Assembly: GCA_905147135.1 (NCBI GenBank) | Contig: LR990050.1 | Location: forward strand, 8,988,001 to 9,052,000 | Reading direction: 5' to 3' | Length of the DNA stretch: 64,000 nucleotides | Origin: Blastobasis lacticolella | Lineage: Eukaryota > Arthropoda > Insecta > Lepidoptera > Blastobasidae | In this document: positions 53,031 through 64,000 of the stretch, piece by piece | Layout: every line of letters starts with the position of its first letter | Position numbering within the stretch: position 1 is the first letter of the stretch | Position numbers and translations under genes: made by a program | Notes under the pieces: generated by a model | Databases searched by the model: none | What the model was told of the DNA's origin: nothing | Seen by the model: the letters and a program-made list of their open reading frames with translations, nothing else

Positions 53031-55465
53031 TATTTAACTAATTTAAAAATTATTTCATCGGCAATATTATTACATACTTATCTACATTAGGTTTATCACC
53101 ACGGTTACGTTTACTTTTACCTTGATATTTCATAATTTATTTATTATTTTAGCGAATAACACGGTCTGTAGATACATTTTCATAGAAAGCGAGGGTTTCA
53201 AAACATTGTTGATAAAAGTCGTATGTTGGGGGTCGTTATAATTTCCGAAACTGCTGAATCAATTATGGCCCGTAAAATTAAAGGATCCCGCGGGAGAGTC
53301 GGATGTTAAAAGAATTTCGATGCACGGCTGAATACTGCAGGGTCCGAATATAGCCTTACTGGGTCACGTGCCTACCTAACTGTTACACAAAATTGACACA
53401 TTTCTAAATTCGGAAACCTATTTATATTTAATTAGTTTCAGAATACTTCAGTGTTTGATGAATGCCTGTGGTATATTGTTTTATAATTCATTTATGTTAT
53501 ATTTGTTGGCTTGTATAATGGAGTGACATTGTCTTCGGACAAATCTCCATAACTAAAGATTAAAAAAAAAATCCCTTTGTTAGTTCTCTTCTCACTGATA
53601 ATCTCAAATTCAAATTCATGTATAAAAATCATATTTGTAAAACATATCAATACCTGGACAATCGTGTAAACACACATAGTAAGTAGTGACTCAGCGGTGT
53701 TCCAAAGTCTTTCAAAACAGAGTCAAAATATTTCCTCGGAAATATTCCCACAGGATGTCGTCGCCGCGAGTTATGCCGCCCGAGTTGGCGGCAGCGAACC
53801 TGCGTGGGTTACAGACTATATAACTTTTTACAAAGCTCGTTAAAACAAACACTGGCCATTATGGCTCAATTTACACTACTCCCACCGTGTTACCCCAGGC
53901 TTTTAGGTCCCGTTTACGAATTCACGAGCTTTAAACGTCTTCCGTTGGCGGTTTGCGTTGCGCATGAGGAAAACTCGACCTTGAAATATGTAAGCACAGA
54001 GAGAAAACCATTTTCGAGAAGTTTGGAAAAGTTGAAACTTTAATACCTAACTAACTCTGGATATTTACCTATCTATGTTTGTCCGTGTGCGCTTCTAAAC
54101 CACTGAGCTGATGGTATACCCTCTACAGCTTGGGGAAGTTGTAAAGGATATGCCAGAGAAGATATGGCCATGTCAAGGGAGATAAAGGAATAGGAATTGA
54201 AGTCGCCATCAGGAAACCGCTAGCCTTTTTTATATGCCTATACCTAAGTACTTTTCTTTCATTGATTCATCCGTAGGTTACTACTTTAGTATTCTGTACC
54301 ATAGGAAAGAATTTGTATAACGGAGATAAAGGAGAGTTTCGCTCTTTGAGAAGGGTCGCAGACAGATTCGAATTTACCTAAATCGGGGACAGATTGCAAT
54401 TTCTTTGTCTTCAAGAGTTGAACTCATGATAATTTGAAATGATATATTTCAACATATAAAGAATACGATACGGTACGAAGCTATCTCAAGTTACTATTAA
54501 CAGAGATATCTAGACTAAGTACTTATCTGTAACTTCAGTTGAATATTAATAGTTTGTAAGTAAGGTATTTTTCTTTTGTTGTTGATGTAGGTACTGTAGT
54601 ATAAAAATAGAAAAATGTTAAATGTCACAGTAGGTATGTTACTCATCAGGACACATTTACCAATAAACCAAAATCACGGCGAATGTGCGTACTGGGAAAA
54701 AAAAATAGATACTTAATAACATACTAAATGTTTTCAAATTATAAAACCGATTGTTAGAAATATCCTATTTCTCCTATAATTTCAAAGTAATAAAGGATTA
54801 CACTTGAAACAAATGTAAAAATATAGAATAAACTGTAAACGGTCTAACGAAAATTAGTGCCGAGTTTTATTTTACCTTAGAAACGTGTATCATAAAAAAA
54901 GGTTACACTTGAAACAAAAGTAAAAATTAAGAATAACAGGTTAGTTAATACGGGAATCGACATATTTCCATAGGAGCTAATTTAGTTAAAAACATAAAAT
55001 TCAAAGTCACGCAAAAAGCAAAAGGCCTGCTTAATCGATCGATAAGGTTTTTCTGGTTAGTTAATTAGACCAGGAAAATGAAATATATTATACTACGGTT
55101 AGTTACTATGTTGGATGCCTATATTAAAGTTGATTTAGGTTATAGAAGGTAGAGTTACAGCGTCAAAGTCAATTTCAAACTAAAATAGGTTAAATTTGGA
55201 GGTAAAAATATCTCAGAAACAGGTTAATTCAGGCTCGGCGTTATCCGCTATGATGATTGTGCAACAAGACGTGCAATGTCTCGTTTGGGGGGCTTCAATT
55301 GAAAATTCCTGTTGTCTGAGTATAATAAAATGTGACATCTGAACAAAGCTGCGACCTACAGTCCGCAAGTTTATGTAGGGTCCTTCACCATGTCAATCCT
55401 CTTCGGAATAGGTGAATGTATGTAATTTTTATTTCCGGTAATAACAAACCGGTGAAAAGGACACA
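53031..55465. other. Gene-poor, mostly single-copy-looking DNA
   Basis: No exon could be supported. 53225-53300 is a diverged relative of 61130-61210 (TATGTTGGGGGTCG, TTTCCGAAA). A GC-rich island at 53755-53815 (CGTCGCCGCGAGTTATGCCG) stands out and may be conserved regulatory DNA or a short upstream ORF. 54780-54830 and 54895-54935 share TTACACTTGAAACAAA and AAAAAT-AAGAATAA, a short direct duplication. Confidence 0.3.
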
Positions 55466-55469
55466 TAAA

Positions 55470-55830
55470 CTTTTTTTTTATGACGTACGATAGGCAAACA
55501 GGCAAGCGGGCCACCTGATGGGAAGTAGTCACCACTGCCTATAGACATTAGCAACACCAAGAGTATCGCCAATGCGTTGCCCACCTCTATAACACGTTGC
55601 TCTGGCAGCAAAAAGGCAAAAGCCACTCCACTGCCAAAGCCACGGTTCTCCAAATCCCCACCCCATGGAGCACTGGAAACCTTACTCACCGGCAGAAACA
55701 CAATACTATTTAAAAGAGCATTATTTAACTGCGATATTCTGTAAGGTGGAGGTACTTCCCCAGTCGGGCGGCTCCAATTCGAACGAGATACCCCGCTATG
55801 CCCTACCTCTCTTAAACTTACCGGTAAATA
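55470..55830 (+). repeat. Repeat family D, fullest copy
   Basis: TTTTTTTATGACGTACGATA then GGCAAACAGGCAAGCGGGCC, ACCACTGCCTATAGACATTA, CACGTTGCTCTGGCAGCAAA, TTCTGTAAGGTGGAGGTACT and ACGAGATACCCCGCTATGCC. It is block-for-block related to 45715-46085. A minus-strand frame through it is a shadow without a domain. Confidence 0.7.
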
Positions 55831-57470
55831 GAACATAATTTCTTGCCGTTAAGTAAAAGCCTGAAATGCGAAGACGAAAACACCAACTTAACTCTTGTAG
55901 AAACGAGGGTTTGCATAAGACAAATAGAAGTGTCTCGCATTGAAGTAGTAAAAATTATGTACATACCAATGTAAAAAACTATAAGAATAAATGTCAAACA
56001 GCCCAGAATTTTCAGCCCAAATTTGAAAATAGATTCTAAGAAACAAACCTTAGCAGAAGAAAATATCAGAACATCGAATTATTACGATTAGAGACATTGA
56101 TATTCAATTAATGTCCCGGTTGAGCTCTTGCGCACGAGAATTTAGTAAATTAATGTTTTATTCCTTAGTAGAGGTAAGCAATAAACAATCAAAAGTTTTA
56201 ATTCTTGTGATTACTAAATATTTTTGAAAAGAAATCGTCGAGAATGACATAATAAACAATTAATTAAATTTGTAAGCATATGTCCCTATAGTGTAAGGTT
56301 CCTGTTGTATTTATTTTGTAAAGGCTGAGCACACTTTTATTATCCACATGTACCTCCTCCGTTATGATAACATTTGTAGGTAGGTACTCATTCTCGTTGT
56401 TACATAATATTGACACATTAAAGAATAATGTTTTTGTTCATTCAAAGTACGATGATCAAACAATACCATTCGGTACCTACTACGCGCTCTGTAATAATAA
56501 AGAGGCTCGGCATTAAACAGCTTCATTATGGATTATCACACATGGCAGTAACTTCTGAAGAGGTTAAGTTAGTAATTAAATCACCCACTGTAATTGTTGT
56601 AACAGAGATGACGCTTACATCTAGAGTGCATCTTGAGCCCCATCACGCTTATATATGTATAATTCTCAAAATAAGAATCTTGTTGCAATTGTGGAATTTA
56701 AATAAGTTCACGTTCCACTTGAAAATAAATATGAATGAAGTAAGTAATGAAGTTAATTAAATTTCGAACAAAGTATTTTTAAAATCCGGCCAGGAGTTTG
56801 TGGCCCACTTATTAACTTAGGGAGCAAAAATTGAAATATCATTTGAAATATTTCATAATTTTATATCTAAAAATCAGGAATTTCAAATCATCGTAATTAC
56901 CAAGACCTTTTCGTTGAGACATGTTGCTGTTGGAGGGTGGCTTTATCTGTGGTAGACTTTTGTCAAGTCCGATGAGTCCGCCTGGTCGAACAAACATACG
57001 CACACACAGAGAGAGACGCTTTAATTTGCATACAGATTGATCACACCACCTTATGTATTTGGGCCTCCTTTTCCTTCAAAGCCTTCCGTTTGAAATGGTT
57101 TCGAAAGAAAAGGTCGCCATTATAATTCCGGCATAAGGCCTGAGACGAAATAAGAAATAAAGATAGAATCCTGCGAATAACGTGTACGTACCTACACGGT
57201 CACACGCGCACATTGAAAATCAAACTACGCTTTGGCACTTTGTTTGCGAAACCGGCCTCATGTCACATTTGACAGCGCGCCGTCTTTATTTCTTATTCGA
57301 GGTATGCCAGCTCAATTCAGACGGTGACGACGCGTCTGCGGAACTTCTGCAGGTTAGTCACACGTAGCCGTAGGAACTGCGCTACGTCGGACGTAACCCG
57401 TGCGTGGACAGTAGCATCTGTTGAACATTGGAATATGTTATTGTGTTATAAATTATAATAATTATTAGTA
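55831..57470. other. Unassigned DNA
   Basis: AT-rich with a 110-codon plus-strand frame at 56428-56760 that lacks any domain and a coding-like composition. 57170-57365 is more GC-rich but its ORF has no recognised domain. Confidence 0.3.
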
Positions 57471-57474
57471 GACC

Positions 57475-57785
57475 GGGCGCGACTTCGATCGCGTGGTATC
57501 TTACCCCTACCCCTACTACACCGTACGGGGTAGGGGTATGATACTACTGTAGGGGTAGCTACCCTACACCTACTCTACACGACCCTACGCCTACCCTACA
57601 TCTAATCTACACCTACCTACTTTACCCCAACGTACCCTATTTTCTTGCTTATACCTTTCTCTTGAATCACTCTACCTATTCTTGAAAATTGCATTAAAAT
57701 CCGTTGCGTAGTTTAAATGATCAAAGCGTACAGAGATCATATTGACAGACGGCGGGAAGTGACTTTGTTTTATATTATGTAAAGA
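57475..57785 (+). repeat. Common lepidopteran dispersed repeat (CGGGCGCGACTTC type)
   Basis: Starts CCGGGCGCGACTTCGATCGC, runs through CCCTACCCCTAC-type low complexity with an inner hairpin (57508-57541), then TTGAATCACTCTACCTATTC, AAATCCGTTGCGTAGTTTAA and ends GGCGGGAAGTGACTTTGTTT. I recognise this block order as a very frequent repeat in moth genomes. A 3' partial copy is at 63045-63200 and a 5' piece at 30405-30480. Confidence 0.65.
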
Positions 57786-57789
57786 TATC

Positions 57790-59250
57790 ACAGGGAAAAA
57801 TTACTATACAAATAATGTATTAAGGAGTTTGTGTAGTTTGCGTCATTCCTTTCATTCTTTAGCAGTTTAGAATAAAGTGTACACCATTTTTAGCCGTGTG
57901 TTCAGTGAAATACCATACATGGGCCCTAATCAACCCGAGGAGTTTCAAAAATTGGATTAGTTGTCCGCTCATGGTCGCGTCAATAATTATGGCATCGTAA
58001 ACGTTCGGACGGTCATAGCGTATGTCGTAAAGCGTATAAATATAGCATATTGCAGAATTACCGCGATTGAAGCAGAATGATTTATGTGATTAGATTTACT
58101 TTTTGGCACTGACCCCTCAATTACTCTATTAAGGCAGAAGTTAATGTTTATGATAGGGCTGCGAGCGTGGAGATTTTTTTTTATTTTTCGTTTTAATTAT
58201 TTTTAGGTACAGCGCACGGTGTTTTAGTTAAATTGCAATACATTTTCTTGTTTCTATTTTTGTTAATTCGATAAAAATGTGGAAAGAAGAATATGTGTGG
58301 GAATTTTTACTGATAAAGTACACAATGGGTACACAAATACGATTATAGTTTCAATAAGCTTATTGTAATAAATGTGTAATGAGTTAATTATCCTAATTGG
58401 ATTAGGTATACCGTCATAGACTGTATTTCAAGAATAAGCCACAGCGGCTATAGGTACGTACCCACCTACTATAATAACATTAGCATGATGTAATGAAACC
58501 TTACGTACGTTCCGTTGGGTATTTTGTCTAGACATACATGATTAACACCGTAAATAATGTTCTATTTCATGGCTTAACTCGTATATGATTGTGTGGCTCT
58601 TCGGTATTTACACAGTATTAGTGCCCTTTCAATGGCGTACGTGGCCTGAAGCCAATACCTAGAGGTTCATTCACAGAATACTAATCTAGACGAGGGTGTG
58701 CTACTACCCGTAGTAGCTCGCCAATAAGCATTTAGAATGCACCAAGGTTCCAGACTTCTTATTAGAAGTACGAGTGGCAGTGGCTGGATGGTAATCCCGG
58801 AGTAATGTAGGATAATGAACAATATTTTCAATATTATGGGATCTTTTTTTGAAGCGCTCGCGTTCCCGAGTCGAATGGTTTTCAATTTTGATTTTCGGCA
58901 CGAACACTCAATATCTGTTAAATTACATTGGCGAGACCGACGCGACGACGTACGGATTAACCATAGGAAAAAACCAGCATCTTGCACTAAAATATTTGAC
59001 ATTTCATGCTGTAAATAAAAATCAGAAAACCATTCGACTCGATGCGAGCTGTTTAAAAATAGGGCTTCATAAATCGTTTATGAAATATTTGCGTAAGTCG
59101 TTGTTTAGTAGAGTTACATTATCTAAAAACATGGCAACGACTATTTCTTAAATATATTGGCAGCATAACCGTTTAATTTAAACGTACATTTTAGTAAGAA
59201 ATAAGCTCCTAATTAGTGTTAAACTTTATGCATTATGATAAGACCCTTAT
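57790..59250. other. Unassigned DNA
   Basis: No gene or repeat family is supported. Overlapping short frames on both strands at 58667-59151 are shadows of one another with no domain. Confidence 0.3.
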
Positions 59251-59760
59251 TTATTTATTTATTTATTAAATCTTTATGCACTAAAGGTACATTGGCGGAC
59301 TTAAAGCTAAAGTAGCCTCTAGATCTACCAGTCAACCGTGACAAAAAAAATATCGAAAACAGTAGACGGTGCGGGATAAACAATACGATAAGGTGAAGGA
59401 AGGGATACTTACATCAATAAATGCTAAATTTATACAATTTTACAAAGATACAAGAAATAGTTAAACAACAAATACATACTAAAGATAGGTACATAGGATA
59501 ATACATAGGAGTAAATAATAGGGGGAATAATGTAATTAAGGGGAATGCAGATAATGCTTGTGTACAGCCTTTTTAAATGAGAATTTGCTAGTCAAAAGTC
59601 TAATTTCAGAGGGGAGACCATTCCAGAGCCGCATTGCCACCATCGCGAAAGAGTTGGATATAAAACCAGTGCGGTGAAGAGGAAAGTCCTTATATCACGG
59701 ACTTCTTTGAGGCCTAATAGAGTTGACACAAACAATTAAAAGGGGCAAAGCAATCAATAT
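59250..59760 (-). pseudogene. Non-LTR retrotransposon extreme C-terminus and 3' UTR
   Basis: On the minus strand 59725-59560 encodes FIQLFRDGGNAALEWSPL in one frame and, in the better frame, SFAMVAMRLWNGLPSEIRLL then TSKFSFKKAVH, the LWN-LP-IR...FKK pattern that ends Jockey/CR1-type reverse transcriptases. The 3' UTR runs to an A-rich end seen as TTATTTATTTATTTATTAAA at 59250-59270 on the plus strand. Confidence 0.6.
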
Positions 59761-59786
59761 CGCTAGCCGTGAAAGTGAATACAGAG

Positions 59787-60286
59787 TTGTGTTCGACCGA
59801 TGGTAAATTTCTGGCCGATGCCGAAGCCGATTAGTCGACGATTATCAGTACAACCTTCTACAAGTCTAAGAAGTTTTGTTTAGCTACAAGCCACAATTAA
59901 AAATAAAAACATTTTAAAACTTCGAAATTAAAAGTTTATATTGATTCATGACTGTATATTATGGAAAGGTAGGTTAAATCGTCTCTAGAAGTTGATATAG
60001 AGATGATAAAAAATTACCTTGCATTATTTATTGTCATAAATAATAACATTTTGAATAATGTGAATTTTAACATTATTTATTAAATTATGACGTTTGCTAG
60101 GAACAAAACGGACAAGTTCCATCTTCGGCCGCATCGTCACTTACAAAAATATATAAAAAAAACCTTCGGCGAAACCTTTGGTTTCGACCAGGTTTTGGGC
60201 CGAAGCCAAGGGTTTCGCCGAAAGTGTTTTTTTTTGGCCGAAGGTGGCCAAAGCCGAAACCGAAGCCAAAGCTTCGGTCGGACACT
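59787..60286. mobile_element. hAT-type MITE with perfect 8-bp target duplication
   Basis: The left end TTGTGTTCGACCGATGG and the right end, read on the other strand, AGTGTCCGACCGAAGC are inverted relatives. The element is flanked by ATACAGAG on both sides (59779-59786 and 60287-60294). The subterminal parts are rich in CCGAAGCC and GGCCGAAG repeats in both orientations (59815-59835 and 60160-60280). There is no transposase ORF. Confidence 0.85.
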
Positions 60287-60294
60287 ATACAGAG

Positions 60295-63040
60295 TGAATT
60301 ATTAATAAGGATAACAGAAGCGAATTGTCAGAGTGTACAAAAAGTGATTTAATTCAGAAGCGATTTCCTTTAAATAACTTCGAGATTTCGTGAAGTTCAG
60401 AATTTGTCACTCCTATTGTGTCTCTGTAGATTGCCACAAGAAGCCCTGTCGGCGGCAACCTAGGCCACGCGTCGAGTTTAATAGCCGGCTATATTGGCAG
60501 TCAATCGGAATGTTTTATGTTGGTACCAACCTAATTACATGCTTTGGATAGTAGTTCTGGGCTGTAACCGCGAGTTGCTGCGCCCAAGGAACTCGCTCGG
60601 ATATCGTCGCCTCTGTAACACCATTTATTTCGGGGACGAGAGCGTTGACTCAGTTAGATTACGATTTAAATATAGGCGGGGGCGAGTTGCCAAATCATTG
60701 GGGAAATGTTCGTCACGGTGAGCACTCACAGCGCTGCGATTGTTTCGCCCGACTCTCCGATATAACTTTTATATTGCCACTGATATATGGGAAGTTAAAT
60801 TTACTAGACAGAGGCTCATTAAGAGCTGAGTTTAACGGCGTTTAAACGTTTCAGTCTGGCGAACGGTTTAATGCCCGGCTTGCAATACGCGAGGCTGCGA
60901 GATTAGCTGGCTTGGGGTACGTGCGTCTGATAATCTACCCCAGTGTGTGTTTACAAGACAAGAAGTCTAGCAACGTGAACAAAAGTTGAAAAGTCAATTT
61001 AGGGGAACGTCATTTTCTGGGTTTGTTATCTTCTCAGTAGGTCAGTTTCGAGGGACTGCCTCTATAAATAAGATACTGGTCTGTCTTATTAGGAAGACTA
61101 TAATAGTATGAAAAGGAATTATTATGTTGGTAAGTTTGTATGTTGGGGGGTCGGTAATCTCCGAAATCTCTTAACCTATTAGTATTTGCGTCGGCAAGTA
61201 TGTTCGGAATGCATGTATGCTTGGATATCGAAAGTTTCTGCAACATTTCTGCTCCGTTTATATATTTACAAACCGCTTATTCAACTTTGTCAGATTTAAC
61301 CAGTGGACTAAATGAGAAGACAAATTTTTTACATCTAACCTTACTTATTAAATACAATTATTAATTTCGAGTTAAACGTTTATCTTTTTGCCATGCACTG
61401 AAAACCTACAAATACAGATGTTCAGTTAGTTTATAAAAATTTGGGTATCAATAATAATAAATGTTTCTATTAACGAGTAGGAAGTATCTATTACAGCAGT
61501 TTCTGCAGTTATTTAAAAAATCCAGTCTAATAACGAAGCGTACCTAAGTATTATGAAATTGTATTCAAAATGATCTCAAGTTATAAATACTTACTCACCC
61601 ATTGAAAAGCATTTCAGGACCGCCACTCCGCGTTTTTATGGATTACGAAACAATTTGCTCTGAAAACATCAGGCGCGTCTAAATATTTATGAGAGAAGAT
61701 TATGCTATAGAACAATTTCCCCTTTGCTGTATGGAATTGACTTACCTTACGTTAGCAGCGCTCAGTAATTGGCTTGCCGTACGAAAACTTTCGTACAAAT
61801 ACGCAGCTAATATATTGTACGAATTATTGTTACTTATACGCACTCTATATACGGCAAGATGTCGGAATAGCCCGACAGATTATACGAATACCTACTCAAA
61901 TATTTTCAAACACCTGAACCAATTTTATTGAGAAAAAACAACTAAGATCCATCCGAAGAACCGACTAAACTATGTACCTAGTTATCTAATAACGGAAACC
62001 GCATCGAAAACAGTCCATCCATTCTACGGAGCTACGTGCCACAGATATACTCACAGAGTCTTACTACACACCTCTTTTTGCGTAGGGGATTAAAAACTTA
62101 TCCAAATTCGTGGATACGTTTCTTCTTGTGATGGCGATGATCGATAAACAAGATGTCTATATGGCCACAGTGCGGCTGGATTTTCTAGCCTAATAGAATA
62201 AAACACACTTTTATTATGACCCGGGCAAGTGTCTTTGTTCCCGGCTCGTATTCGGGAAGATGAGCGGTGTCGATCAGCTCTTAACCTATATTGCGTAGGC
62301 CGTAAAACCGATATTGACGGGACCTCGCGCAATTTACGACCAGACTACCCTTAGCACGGCTGAAAATGCGTCATAAATTAACAAACTTTTGTTATAAGAA
62401 GAGCCACGGCCTTCTGTCGGGTCGAAATTATTAAACACCCTCTATATCAACTTTGCAGCGACTTGAGTCACGTAAGATGGAGGTTTATTTGTGTTTCTCC
62501 TTCCGTAAATCGCGAAAGCGAAAACAGTCCGTTACCTAACTAAAGAGAAAGAGAAGTTTTTTGTATTTATCTTTGTGGAATATAGCAAAGGCCATTATTT
62601 TTCGTTCCGATGGAATAGGTAGGAGTAGGTTGGTATAATTAGGGAGCTCTTTGTAGTTGGTGAAACTAAAGATATTTTCTTCTGCTTTGATAAAGGTATT
62701 TAATTTATACTTGTTGTACGATTTACAGTAAACGATGTCAGACACTGCATAATTGAAAGCTCTAGTAATTGAAATGACTTGTCATTTAATATAACGTCAA
62801 TCTGTGTTTATCTAGTTCGCTGCTCGTGCGATGTGGTTGGAGGGCGCAAACACAATTGTGGCTTTGAGTCGCATGCCAATGCATATTCATTAAGTTGGTC
62901 CCTGGGCAGGAGCTATTTATTTCATAGACTTATATTTCTTACTGATAGACTTCTATTTAGTTTTTATTCTACCTACTTCTGTTTAATATAAGCTTCTAGC
63001 TTCTAAGTCAAGGAAATGAAATATTGTTTTCGATCGATCT
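60295..63040. other. Unassigned DNA
   Basis: No exons were supported in about 2.7 kb. 61130-61210 is a diverged relative of 53225-53300. The small frames at 60494-60845, 61689-61931 and 62090-62332 have no recognisable domains. It may contain introns or control regions of genes outside the window. Confidence 0.3.
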
Positions 63041-63044
63041 GTAG

Positions 63045-63200
63045 TCCTTTCCTATAAATCTTCCTCTTGAATCACTCTATCTATTGTTTAAAAACTTGCG
63101 CATTTGCGCAAATCGTTTGCGCAATTTAATAGTTCTAAGCCTATACTATATACATGCAGAGGGAAAGACGGCGGAAAGCGACTTTGTTTGATCCCATGTA
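63045..63200 (+). repeat. 3' part of the 57475-type repeat
   Basis: CCTCTTGAATCACTCTATCT and GGCGGAAAGCGACTTTGTTT match 57650-57770. The middle is altered by a GCGCATTTGCGCAAATCGTT palindromic insertion-like block near 63097-63122. Confidence 0.55.
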
Positions 63201-63251
63201 AAAAAATATTCTTTCACGTGTACCCGACGAATTCTACTGTTTTTTGGACCT

Positions 63252-63987
63252 GGGGCTCGATTTTGGAATCGATTCGAAATAGTTTCATTTTTGAAATTCG
63301 ACGTGAAAAATTCAATCTTTTAAAGTCACAGTATCAACACCGAAAGCAGCTTAGGCCAAATGGCCAAACTCACGGCAGTCACCTGTGACCCTAAAATCCC
63401 TGTAAAGCTCAGAGGGCTTATATACAAGAGTATAATTAGACCGGTGATGCTCTATGGCTGTGAGTCATGGCCAGCGCTGACGAAACACGTTCGCGAACTC
63501 CACACCAACGAAATTAAAATGCTGCGGTGGATGTGCGGAGATACGCGACTCGATCGAGTACGTAACGAGTACATCCGTGGCAGCCTTGGCATGAGGGATA
63601 TCGCAGATAAGATTGAGGAGGCTCGTCTGCGCTGGTTTGGTCACGTGTTGCGTAAGCCTCAGGGATACGTAGGAAATAGGTGCTTGAACCTACCGGTATC
63701 AGGAAAGAGGCCCCGTGGGCGACCCAAGAAGCGATGGATTGACATCGCTGAGTCGAATGCGAGAGCCAACGGCTTACGACGAGAGAATGCCGAAGACCGG
63801 GCGAAGTGGAGAAGATTGAGTAGGAAAGCGGACCCTGGCAGAGGCCGGGATGAGTGCTAGGACGACGATGATGATCACCATTGAAAAAGTGCGGTTCCAA
63901 ATTTGGGAAAATCAGCAACAAATTTCATGGCGAAAATCAAAATTGAAAGCCGTTTGAATCAACGCGAGCGATTCAAAAATGGGCCCC
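63252..63987. mobile_element. Inverted-repeat element enclosing an RTE tail
   Basis: GGGGCTCGATTTTGGAATCG at 63252-63271 is answered on the other strand by GGGGCCCATTTTTGAATCG (63987-63969). The flanking parts also mirror each other loosely (TTGAAATTCGACG...TTCAATC and CAAAATTGAAAGCC). The RTE fragment 63355-63870 lies inside. Only one copy is seen, so the boundaries are tentative. Confidence 0.45.
63355..63870 (+). pseudogene. RTE-clade reverse transcriptase, C-terminal 165 codons
   Basis: A single open frame ends at 63860. It shows LTAVTCDPKIPVKLRGLIYK, the conserved RPVMLYGCESWPALTKH (thumb region), LRWMCGDTRLDRVRNEYIRG, EEARLRWFGHVLRKP and GKRPRGRPKKRWID, all typical of the RTE-type C-terminus. 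The catalytic fingers and palm (FADD box) and the endonuclease are missing, so it is a 5'-truncated copy. It is the best-preserved reference for the other RTE pieces in this window. It is followed by a GACGACGATGATGATC tail. Confidence 0.85.
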
Positions 63988-64000
63988 CGATACGATATGG

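Noticed and set aside
56428..56760. Plus-strand ORF of 110 codons
   Set aside because: AT-rich composition, no domain, no splice context.

Overview
This is nuclear DNA from an insect, most likely a moth or butterfly. The basis is: intron-rich genes with GT-AG introns; products of clearly animal type (ISWI ATPase, CNOT7/CAF1 deadenylase, FAST-kinase/RAP protein); AT-rich spacers strewn with the short TAGGTACCTA-type motif; and many tRNA-headed SINEs, MITEs and RTE, Jockey and CR1-like retrotransposon tails of the kinds common in Lepidoptera. There is no sign of bacterial genes, operons or CRISPR. The species cannot be named from this sequence.

Four loci are well supported. (1) 6483-7473 (+): the 3' exons of a proline-rich protein with a WH2-like actin-binding motif, with two alternative last exons. 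(2) 15779-18973 (-): a complete three-exon gene for a mitochondrial FASTKD-family RNA protein with a C-terminal RAP domain, 652 aa. (3) 23739-30977 (+): a complete 17-exon Iswi gene, 1023 aa, rebuilt exon by exon with every junction in frame. (4) 34672-40894 (-): a complete seven-exon CNOT7/CAF1 (Pop2) deadenylase gene, 288 aa, with all four catalytic acids. A two-exon ORF at 10770-11496 (+) and a GC-rich promoter-like first exon at 52195-52456 (+) are weaker candidates.

The rest is intergenic or intronic DNA dominated by decayed mobile elements. 1-6.4 kb holds a hAT-like non-autonomous element and otherwise unassigned DNA. 8-15.7 kb holds RTE fragments, a tRNA-SINE and MITEs, including a MITE inserted inside an RTE fragment. 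19.2-23.4 kb is a MITE cluster between the FASTKD and Iswi genes. Introns of Iswi and CNOT7 carry SINEs, MITEs and a decayed Jockey-type retrotransposon. 42.3-50.5 kb is a graveyard of non-LTR retrotransposon 3' halves with a fold-back element and a possible solo LTR. 50.8-63 kb is mostly single-copy-looking, gene-poor DNA with one very clear hAT-type MITE (59787-60286). The window ends in an RTE tail between inverted repeats.

The host genes share no pathway: Iswi acts in chromatin, CNOT7 in mRNA decay, FASTKD in mitochondrial RNA and the WH2-like protein probably on actin. I see no coherent new multi-gene system. The most interesting structure lies in the mobile DNA: MITE and SINE families that repeatedly carry a CTCF/YY1-like AGATGGCGC motif, nested and inverted elements, and a 5S-rRNA-like segment.
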